NCBI RefSeq assembly: GCF_003752025.1
Contig: NZ_RJKR01000001.1
Span: forward strand, 1 to 45,291
DNA length: 45,291 nucleotides
From: Curtobacterium sp. PhB115
Lineage (GTDB): Bacteria > Actinomycetota > Actinomycetes > Actinomycetales > Microbacteriaceae
Direction of reading: 5' to 3'
Positions 17,205 through 23,248 of the stretch are shown in pieces. The notes beneath the pieces were generated by a model. That model ran no database searches and was not told the DNA's origin. It was given only the letters and a program-made list of their open reading frames with translations. The stretch's first letter is position 1, and each line of letters begins with the position of its first letter. A program made the translations under genes and the position numbers.

Positions 17205-17232
17205 ACCATAGGAAACTCTTCACCGTTATCAA
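17205..17232 (-). promoter_or_regulatory. Promoter of rpf-like gene (-35 and -10)
   Basis: On the minus strand, TTGATA (17227-17232) and TATGGT (17205-17210) are separated by 16 bases. This is the best sigma70-type promoter in the window. The start would be near 17198, so the mRNA has a leader of about 120 bases. Confidence 0.6.
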
Positions 17233-17238
17233 ACCGAG

Positions 17239-17260
17239 ACCAACGGTTCTACCCGTTGGT
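17239..17260. promoter_or_regulatory. Inverted repeat upstream of rpf promoter
   Basis: ACCAACGG-TTCTAC-CCGTTGGT has two perfect 8-base arms and a 6-base centre. It ends 7 bases upstream of the -35 hexamer, a position where an activator or repressor could bind. The binder is unknown. Confidence 0.5.
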
Positions 17261-17377
17261 GCTATGTACCCCGGGGTCGAACCTGTACGCCGCGATCCCC
17301 ATGCCCATGGTCATCGCCCCGTACCCGGGTACGTCACCTTGGCAATTCCCTGGCAATGACGGCCTGGAGGCACCTGG

Positions 17378-18529
17378 TCACGCTCGGGACAGGAGCGTCA
17401 CGACCTCGAGATGGCCCGTCTGCGGGAACATGTCGAGCACCCGAGCACGGCGCAGGCGGAGCCCCGGCATGCGCGCCAGGTCCTTCGCGAGGGTGACCGG
17501 GTTGCAGCTCGAGTAGACGACGTGCTCGACGTCCGACTGCTCGAGCCAGGTCGACAGCTGCTCGCCGATCCCGCGCCGCGGCGGGTTCACGACGACGAGT
17601 TCCGGGACGGCGTCGGGCCGCGCTCGGAGGGCGTGCTCGGTCGCGTCGTCGGCGGCGAACCGGAGACCCTCGAGCCCGGCCTCGCGGGCGGACTGCTTCG
17701 CCGACCGGATGGCCTCGGCGCTCGTCTCGATCCCGGTCACCGTCCGCCCGGGCCGGGCCGCGTGCAGGGCGAAGCCGCCGACGCCGCAGTACAGGTCCCA
17801 CATCGACGCCGGGTCCAGCTCGTCGATCCACGCCGAGGCCTGCGAATACAGCTCGGACGCGACGCCGGTGTTCGTCTGGAAGAAGCTCTGCGGCCGCAGG
17901 TGCATGGTGATCCCGCCGAGGCGCATCGGCAGCGTCTCCTGCTCGGTCAGCACCACCTCGCGCTCCCCCTCGGTGACGGCCTTGTGCTCGGGCAGCAGGT
18001 TCGCGGTCACCACGACGACCTCCGGCAGCGCGGCACGGAGGACGTCGAGGTGCTGCCGGAGCCGCGCGAGCTGCCCCTCCGAGCGCAGGACGAACCGGAC
18101 CATCAGCTCGCCGTCGGGCGACTCCGTCACCAGCACGTACTTCAGCTCACCGCGGCGTGCGGCGACGTCGTAGGGGATCAGCCCGGCCAGCGTGACGAAC
18201 TCGGCGAGCACCGGCAACGCCCGCTGGATGCCGGGCGTGCAGATCCCGCAGTGGCGCAGGTCGACGCCGCGCTGCCGGTGGTCGAGGATGCCGACCGTCG
18301 GGTGCTCGGCCGACCCGCCGACGACCATCTTCGCCTTGTTCCGGTACCCGGACTCGGGGCTCGTGATCGCCGGGGACCACGTCACCGAGCCCGGTCCGCC
18401 GGCAGCCTCGACGGCGTCGTGCAGGAGTTCACGCGTCCGGAGCTCCTTGTCGAGCACCTGGTCGGCGTAGGGCTGACCCATGAGCGTGCACGACCGGCAC
18501 ACCCCGCGGTCGAAGTAGTCGCACTGCAT
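17378..18529 (-). CDS. rlmC: 23S rRNA (uracil-C5)-methyltransferase RlmC
   Basis: A 383-residue RumA/RumB/TrmA-type methyltransferase that uses S-adenosylmethionine to make 5-methyluridine in 23S rRNA. The Fe-S cluster cysteines are visible: Cys3, Cys11 and Cys14 in MQCDYFDRGVCRSC, matching the spacing of RlmC, with a fourth probably in RHCGIC. Further motifs are QSFFQTNTGVA, DLYCGVGGFALHAA (SAM binding), VNPPRRG and the nucleophile loop YSSCNPVTLAKDL. There is no TRAM domain, which favours RlmC over RlmD. The start is fixed by the Cys3 alignment. It begins 7 bases after the SMP-30 gene, so it may be the last gene of that operon. Confidence 0.9.
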   Translation of the reverse strand: MQCDYFDRGVCRSCTLMGQPYADQVLDKELRTRELLHDAVEAAGGPGSVTWSPAITSPESGYRNKAKMVVGGSAEHPTVGILDHRQRGVDLRHCGICTPGIQRALPVLAEFVTLAGLIPYDVAARRGELKYVLVTESPDGELMVRFVLRSEGQLARLRQHLDVLRAALPEVVVVTANLLPEHKAVTEGEREVVLTEQETLPMRLGGITMHLRPQSFFQTNTGVASELYSQASAWIDELDPASMWDLYCGVGGFALHAARPGRTVTGIETSAEAIRSAKQSAREAGLEGLRFAADDATEHALRARPDAVPELVVVNPPRRGIGEQLSTWLEQSDVEHVVYSSCNPVTLAKDLARMPGLRLRRARVLDMFPQTGHLEVVTLLSRA

Positions 18530-18536
18530 GGCCGAG

Positions 18537-19418
18537 TCAGGATACGGCAGCGGCGTCCCGGGTCGTCGTCGCGATGCGGTGGATCGACGTCGTCGCGGCG
18601 ATGAACAGCGTCGTGCCGTCGTCGCCGCCGAAGCAGAGGTTCGCGACCGTCTCGGACACCGGGATCTCCCCGATGCGGGTGCCGGTCGGGTCGAACACCA
18701 CGATGCCGCGTTGCGACGAGGACCACACGTTGCCGTCGACGTCGACGCGGATGCCGTCGGGGACGCCCTCGCCGGGCTCGAGGCGCGCGAACACCCGGCC
18801 GTTCTTGAGCAGGTCGCCGTGGTCGCCACGACGGTCGTAGGCACGGATCACCGGGTCCTCGAGCGACGAGCTGGCGATGTACAGCACCCGCTCGTCGGGG
18901 TCGAACGCGAGGCCGTTCGGCTGGTCCAGGTCGGTCGCCACCGGGCGCAGGTCCTCACCGTCGGGACCGCACCGGAACGTCCAGTGGTCGCCGTACTCGC
19001 GCTCCCCCGGGTGTCCCTCGCGCGGCTGGGTGATGCCGTACGCCGGGTCGGTGAACCACACGCTGCCGTCCCGTGCGACGACCACGTCGTTGGGCGAGTT
19101 CAGGTGGCTGCCTCCCCAGCCGTCGACGATCGAGGTGACGGTCCCGTCGCGGTCCCGCTCCACCCGCCGGAGCCCGTGTGAGCACTGCACGACGCTGCCG
19201 TCCCGGTCGAGGGTGCGCCCATTCGTGAACTCGACGCCCGCTGCGTACACGGTCGTCTCGCCGGAGTCGGCGTGCCACTGCAGGATCCGGTCCCCGGGGA
19301 TGTCGGACCAGCGCAGGGTCCGGCTGGCGGGGATCCAGCACGGCCCCTCAGCCCAGGTGCTTCCCGTGGCGATCCGTTCGAGTGCGGTCGGGTCGGGGAC
19401 GAGGTCGGTGAACGACAT
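18537..19418 (-). CDS. SMP-30/gluconolactonase-family lactonase
   Basis: A 293-residue six-bladed beta-propeller of the SMP-30/GNL/LRE family. Signature pieces are EGPCWIPASRTLRWSDIPGDRI near residue 20-45 (metal-binding Glu), HLNSPNDVVVARDGSVWFTDPAYGI near 105-130 (Asn/Asp metal ligands), DLDQPNGLAFDPDERVLYIASS and PDGIRVDVDGNVW (Asp). It would hydrolyse a sugar lactone in the cytoplasm. The ATG is supported by AAGGAGAG 5 bases upstream. It follows the GntR gene by 26 bases and the SDR gene before that, which suggests a dehydrogenase-lactonase sugar oxidation step. The sugar is unknown. Confidence 0.88.
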   Translation of the reverse strand: MSFTDLVPDPTALERIATGSTWAEGPCWIPASRTLRWSDIPGDRILQWHADSGETTVYAAGVEFTNGRTLDRDGSVVQCSHGLRRVERDRDGTVTSIVDGWGGSHLNSPNDVVVARDGSVWFTDPAYGITQPREGHPGEREYGDHWTFRCGPDGEDLRPVATDLDQPNGLAFDPDERVLYIASSSLEDPVIRAYDRRGDHGDLLKNGRVFARLEPGEGVPDGIRVDVDGNVWSSSQRGIVVFDPTGTRIGEIPVSETVANLCFGGDDGTTLFIAATTSIHRIATTTRDAAAVS

Positions 19419-19444
19419 GTGCTCTCCTTCGAACACCCTCGACA

Positions 19445-20179
19445 CTAGGCGACGGTGCGGTCGATGATCTCGGTCATCGTCGAAGCCGCTGTGTCGGGGT
19501 CACCGTCGGCGACCGCCCGGGCCAGACGGACGTGCAGCGCGACGTCGTGCACCTCCGGACGGATCTCCGCTCGCTCGTCGAGCGCACGCGCGACCACCCG
19601 GCCCAGCCGGACGAACATCGCGTTGCCGGACAGGGCCAGGACACTCCGGTGCAGCGCGCGGTCGGCCTGGAGGAACGTGACCGCGTCCCCCGCGTCCCCC
19701 GCGTCACCCGCGTCACCCGCGTTCCCCCGCTCGGCCATGACGGTCGCGCTCTCGAGCATCTCCGCCAGGGGGTCCGACAGGAACAGTTCCGTCAAGGAGC
19801 CCGGCTCGGGGGGCCGGACCGTGCGTCCGGCGGCGACCGCGGTGGCAGCAGCCGACGCCGCGGCCGGTTCGACGGCACGGCGCAGCGCACGCAGCTCGGC
19901 GAGGGCCTGCGCCCGCTCTGGGCCGCCGAGCCGCCAGCCCAGCACGAGCGGATCGGTGACGTCCCACGATCCGGTCGGCTGGACGACGAGCCCCGTCCGT
20001 ACCCGCGCCGCCAGCAGCCCGCACCCGACGAGGACGCGGACCGCCTCGCGCACGATGCTCCGGCTGGCACCGGTGCGGACGACGAACCCGTCGATGCTGT
20101 CGCGGTGCCCCGTGGGCAGCACGCCCGTGACGATCGCGCTACCGAGCTCGTCGAGCACCCGGTCGAAGGTGCTCGTCAC
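19445..20179 (-). CDS. GntR-family regulator, FCD subfamily
   Basis: A 244-residue regulator. The winged helix covers about residues 5-68 (LGSAIVTGVLPTG, TGASRSIVREAVRVLVGCGLL) and the FCD domain about 85-240, with the DRALHRSVLALSGN helix carrying a metal-type Asp/His pair and LHVRLARAVADGD carrying another His. Residues 152-166 are a low-complexity insert GNA(GDA)4 encoded by 9-bp repeats, placed just before the ligand-pocket helix. Its start overlaps the SDR stop by four bases (ATGA), so the two are translationally coupled. It likely senses a sugar acid and controls the divergent SDR genes through the palindrome at 20904-20918. Confidence 0.88.
   Translation of the reverse strand: MTSTFDRVLDELGSAIVTGVLPTGHRDSIDGFVVRTGASRSIVREAVRVLVGCGLLAARVRTGLVVQPTGSWDVTDPLVLGWRLGGPERAQALAELRALRRAVEPAAASAAATAVAAGRTVRPPEPGSLTELFLSDPLAEMLESATVMAERGNAGDAGDAGDAGDAVTFLQADRALHRSVLALSGNAMFVRLGRVVARALDERAEIRPEVHDVALHVRLARAVADGDPDTAASTMTEIIDRTVA
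19683..19727. repeat. In-frame 9-bp tandem repeat (5 copies) inside GntR gene
   Basis: Five 9-base units (GCGTCCCCC twice, GCGTCACCC twice, GCGTTCCCC once). On the coding strand each gives Gly-Asp/Asn-Ala, residues 152-166 of the FCD regulator. Unit length keeps the frame, so copy number may vary between strains. Confidence 0.85.
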
Positions 20180-20898
20180 CGCTGGGACACCGGGCTGACC
20201 ACGATTTCGTCGACGCGCATGTACGACGGCGCCTCGAGCACGAACGACACCGCCCGGGCGATGTCATCCGGCTGGAGCATCACCTGGCGGGCGGCGGCGT
20301 CGGGCACCGAGGGGCGCTGGTCGAGGAAGTCCGTCGCCACGTCACCGGGGCAGAGGTGCGTCGCCCGCACACCGTGGGGCGCCTCCTGCTGGTTGAGGCT
20401 CTTCACGACGGAGCCGAGCGCGGTCTTCGAGGCGGAGTACGCGACGCCGGCGCCCGGCTGGAAGGACCAACCCGCGTAGGACGAGACCACGACGACCACG
20501 CCGCCGGACGCGCGCAGCGCCGGCAGTGCGGCGTCGACGACGGTGACCACGGCGGTGAGGTTGGTGTCGACGATCGCGCGGAAGTCCGTCAGCGTCTGGT
20601 CGTCCCAGCGTCGCCGTGGTGCGTTCAGCCCCGCGGCGAGCACCAGCGCGTCGAGGCGCCCGTGCCGCTCGAGCACGGCGTCCCGGGCGGACGCCACCGC
20701 AACCGGGTCGGCCGCGTCGAGGGGGAGCACGTCCGCGGTGCCCCCGGCGGCGGCGATCGTCGCGGCGACCTGTTCGAGCCGGTCCACGCGCCGCCCGCTC
20801 AGGACCACCGTCCAGCCGTCCCGCGCGGCGGCCTCAGCACTCGCAGCTCCCATGCCGCTGCCGCCGCCGGTGATCCAGAGCACCCGTTGGTTCGCCAT
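20176..20898 (-). CDS. SDR-family oxidoreductase
   Basis: A 240-residue classical short-chain dehydrogenase: TGGGSGMG near residue 10, SGRR (NADP-type basic pair) near 33, LAAGLN in place of the usual NNAG near 88, VVVVSSYAGW with the catalytic Ser and YSASK with Tyr/Lys near 150. It heads the operon SDR-GntR-SMP-30 (four-base overlap, then 26 bases), so it probably makes the lactone or acid that the SMP-30 enzyme handles. The ATG at 20898 is fixed by TACTAT 6 bases upstream (leaderless). It is divergent from another SDR only 45 bases away. Confidence 0.88.
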   Translation of the reverse strand: MANQRVLWITGGGSGMGAASAEAAARDGWTVVLSGRRVDRLEQVAATIAAAGGTADVLPLDAADPVAVASARDAVLERHGRLDALVLAAGLNAPRRRWDDQTLTDFRAIVDTNLTAVVTVVDAALPALRASGGVVVVVSSYAGWSFQPGAGVAYSASKTALGSVVKSLNQQEAPHGVRATHLCPGDVATDFLDQRPSVPDAAARQVMLQPDDIARAVSFVLEAPSYMRVDEIVVSPVSQR

Positions 20899-20903
20899 GC
20901 TGC

Positions 20904-20918
20904 AATAGTATGCCTATT
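20904..20918. promoter_or_regulatory. Palindrome covering two divergent -10 elements
   Basis: AATAG-TATGC-CTATT is a perfect 5-base-arm inverted repeat and the most AT-rich spot of the 45-bp gap. It overlaps TACTAT on the minus strand (20905-20910, -10 of the SDR at 20898) and TAGTAT on the plus strand (20906-20911, likely -10 of the SDR at 20944). One protein bound here could shut both promoters. The adjacent GntR/FCD regulator is the natural candidate. Confidence 0.55.
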
Positions 20919-20943
20919 CAAGGAACCAACGACAGGAGCGACG

Positions 20944-21693
20944 ATGCACCTCGACCTGACCGACCGCGTGGTGGTCGTGACCGGAGCAGCACGCGGGATC
21001 GGCCGCACGCTCGCCGACCGCTTCGTGGCCGAGGGGTGCCACGTCGTCGCCGTCGACCTGGCCTTCGAACCCGACTTCCCGCTGGACCACGTCGTGTGCA
21101 ACGTCGCCGACCCGGATTCGGTCCGGTCCGCCGTGGACGAGGTCGTCGAGCGGCACGGCACGATCGACGTGCTCGTGAACAACGCCGGCATCAACGTCGA
21201 GGGGACGGTCGCCGAACTGCAGTGGGACGCGTGGCGCCGGTGCATGGACGTCAACCTCGGCGGCACGTTCCTGATGAGCCAGGCCGTCGCGCCCGTCATG
21301 CAGGCCGGTGGACGGGGGCGGATCATCAACGCCGCCTCGTTCGCGGCGATCGTGCCGAGCGTCGGCAGTGCGGCCTACGCGGCGTCGAAGGCCGCCGTCG
21401 TCTCGTTCACCCGGGTGCTCGCGTCGGAGCTCGGCCCGTGGGGCATCACCGTGAACGCGTACGCGCCGGGGATGGTGCCGACGGCGATGAACGGTTTCGC
21501 GACCATGCCGGCCGAGGCCCAGGACCGCCTGCTCGACACCCTGTCGCTGCGCCGGTGGGAGACGCCGGACGACGTCGCCGACCTGCTCGTGTTCCTGGCG
21601 AGCGATGCCTCCGGGTACATCACCGGGACGCTGCTCGACGTCTCGGGCGGCAAGCTCGCGACGCAGATCCCGTCACGCGCGCACGGCCGCTAG
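20944..21693 (+). CDS. SDR-family oxidoreductase (FabG-like)
   Basis: A 249-residue classical SDR: VVVTGAARGIGR near residue 9-20, a short acidic-type cofactor loop AVDLAFE, VLVNNAGINV near 80, NAASFAAIVPS (Ser), AYAASKAAV (Tyr/Lys) near 145, NAYAPGMVPTAM, and TGTLLDVSGGK at the end. The Asp after the second strand suggests NAD rather than NADP. AGGAG lies 5 bases before the ATG. It is divergent from the SDR-GntR-SMP-30 operon and shares its promoter region, so it may catalyse another step of the same sugar or polyol route. Confidence 0.88.
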   Translation: MHLDLTDRVVVVTGAARGIGRTLADRFVAEGCHVVAVDLAFEPDFPLDHVVCNVADPDSVRSAVDEVVERHGTIDVLVNNAGINVEGTVAELQWDAWRRCMDVNLGGTFLMSQAVAPVMQAGGRGRIINAASFAAIVPSVGSAAYAASKAAVVSFTRVLASELGPWGITVNAYAPGMVPTAMNGFATMPAEAQDRLLDTLSLRRWETPDDVADLLVFLASDASGYITGTLLDVSGGKLATQIPSRAHGR

Positions 21694-21704
21694 GGCACCA
21701 CCCC

Positions 21705-22121
21705 TCAGCGGAGCATCTGCTCCAGCAACTCGCGCAGGCGCCGCCGGTCGGACGCAGCGAGCCGATCGGTGAGCGGCAGCAGTGCGGCCCGCATCGCCGA
21801 CTCGAGCGACGCGGCGACCTCCCTGCCCGCATCGGTGACCACGACGTCGACGGCGCGGGCGTCCTGCTCGTTGGGCACCCGGGCGAGCAGGCCTTTCTTC
21901 TCCGCGCGGGCCACCAGCCCGGTCATCGTCGACTTCTCGAGCCCGAGGTACTGCGCCAGGTCCCCGATCCGCAGCCGGCGGTCGCGCAGGATCGCGAGCA
22001 CCCGCAACTGCGTCAGCGACAGCCCGGCGTCGGCGGCGAGTCCGGTCAGCGGCCCCATGGTCCGGAACGCCGTCTCCCCGAGGGCATCGACGAGCCGATC
22101 GTCCTCCGTCATCTCCTGCAT
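21705..22121 (-). CDS. MarR-family transcriptional regulator
   Basis: A 138-residue MarR protein with winged helix about residues 35-100 (LSLTQLRVLAILRDRRLRI, LAQYLGLEKSTMTGLVARAEKKGLL, wing EQDARAVDVVVTDAG) and dimer helices at both ends. It is divergent from a quinone oxidoreductase gene and presumably its repressor; a palindrome lies within that gene's promoter. TACGCT (22128-22133, reverse) ends 6 bases before the ATG at 22121, so the gene is leaderless and both promoters nearly abut. Confidence 0.88.
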   Translation of the reverse strand: MQEMTEDDRLVDALGETAFRTMGPLTGLAADAGLSLTQLRVLAILRDRRLRIGDLAQYLGLEKSTMTGLVARAEKKGLLARVPNEQDARAVDVVVTDAGREVAASLESAMRAALLPLTDRLAASDRRRLRELLEQMLR

Positions 22122-22127
22122 GGGCCC

Positions 22128-22133
22128 AGCGTA
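22128..22133 (-). promoter_or_regulatory. -10 hexamer of leaderless marR gene
   Basis: TACGCT on the minus strand ends 6 bases before the ATG at 22121. It lies directly beside the -35 of the divergent promoter, so one repressor could affect both. Confidence 0.5.
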
Positions 22134-22134
22134 G

Positions 22135-22163
22135 TTGACGCGGTTCGTGATGCGAACTAGTTT
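22135..22163 (+). promoter_or_regulatory. Promoter with operator in spacer, quinone oxidoreductase gene
   Basis: TTGACG (22135-22140) and TAGTTT (22158-22163) are 17 bases apart. The spacer holds GTTCG-TGATG-CGAAC (22143-22157), a perfect 5-base-arm inverted repeat, and the half-site GGTTCG recurs at 22164-22169 downstream. This layout fits repression by the divergent MarR. A ribosome site (TTGGAGGA) precedes the ATG at 22195. Confidence 0.6.
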
Positions 22164-22194
22164 GGTTCGCAACACGAAGCAATTGGAGGACACC

Positions 22195-23139
22195 ATGCAG
22201 GCAGCAGTCGTCACCGAGTTCGGCCACGCTCCGACCTGGCAGGAGTTCGACGACCCCACCCCGACTCCGGACGAGGTCGTGGTCGACGTCGTCGCCGCCG
22301 GACTCCACCCGCGCGTCCGGTCGCAGGCCGACGGCTCCCACTACACGAGCGAGGGTGCGCTCCCCCTCGTGCCCGGCGTCGACGGGGTCGCACGGTTCTC
22401 GGACGGGACGCTCCGCTACGTCGCCGTCGCCGGTGACACCCGCGGCACGATGGCCGAGCGCGTCGCGGTCGACCCTCGTGCGAGCGTCGTGCTGCCCGAC
22501 GGCGCCGACCCGGTGACGATCGCGGCCGGCGTGAACCCGGTGCTGTCCTCGTGGGTCGCACTGCGCCGCCGGATCACGTTCGAACCGGGCAGCCGCGTCC
22601 TCGTGCTCGGCGCCACCGGAGCGTCGGGCACCGCGGCCGTGCAGGTCGCGAAGCACCTCGGTGCCGTCCACGTCGTCGCGAGCGGACGGAACCCCGCTCG
22701 ACTGCAGGCACTGACGGGCATCGGTGCCGACGTCGTCGTCCCGCTCGGCGACGTCGAGGCGATCGGAGCGGCAGCGTCGGACGTGGACGTCGTCATCGAC
22801 TACGTCTGGGGCCAGCCCGCTGCGGACGTCATGCAGGCGCTCGTCACGGCCCGTCGCGACCGGGGCCGCCGGCTCGACTGGATCGCGATCGGCTCGACCG
22901 CGGGCCACGAAGCCGCCATCCCGTCCGCCGCGCTCCGGGCGTCCGGGCTGACCATCGTCGGCAGCGGTCAGGGTTCGGTCGGCCGCGCCGGTTTCGTCGC
23001 CGAGCTCCCGGGCATCGTCGGTGCGATCGCGGACGGCACGGTGCGGGTCGACGCCTCGGCCGTGCGCATGGCGGACGTCGAGTCCGCGTGGGCCGGACAG
23101 GCCGACGGTGCTGCGGGCAGAGTGGTGCTGACGGTCTGA
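22195..23139 (+). CDS. Quinone oxidoreductase-like protein (MDR superfamily, zinc-free)
   Basis: A 314-residue medium-chain dehydrogenase/reductase without zinc ligands. It has the N-terminal GroES-like half, with PLVPGVDGVARFSDG near residue 60, and the Rossmann half with VLVLGATGASGTAAVQVAKHLGA near 140-160. Unlike standard quinone reductases the N-terminal catalytic loop is short. Family members reduce quinones or enones with NADPH and give protection from electrophiles. Expression is probably repressed by the divergent MarR through the operator in the promoter spacer. The ATG is fixed by the strong ribosome site TTGGAGGA. Confidence 0.85.
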   Translation: MQAAVVTEFGHAPTWQEFDDPTPTPDEVVVDVVAAGLHPRVRSQADGSHYTSEGALPLVPGVDGVARFSDGTLRYVAVAGDTRGTMAERVAVDPRASVVLPDGADPVTIAAGVNPVLSSWVALRRRITFEPGSRVLVLGATGASGTAAVQVAKHLGAVHVVASGRNPARLQALTGIGADVVVPLGDVEAIGAAASDVDVVIDYVWGQPAADVMQALVTARRDRGRRLDWIAIGSTAGHEAAIPSAALRASGLTIVGSGQGSVGRAGFVAELPGIVGAIADGTVRVDASAVRMADVESAWAGQADGAAGRVVLTV

Positions 23140-23248
23140 TCCGCGGTCGGGTCGCCTGTCCGCCTACTCAGGTTCCGTACATCGCGCGCTCCGTAGGCTG
23201 TGAGGGCCCAGTGAGCCGGACTGCAGCCCGACCCCGAGGAGGTGCCCG

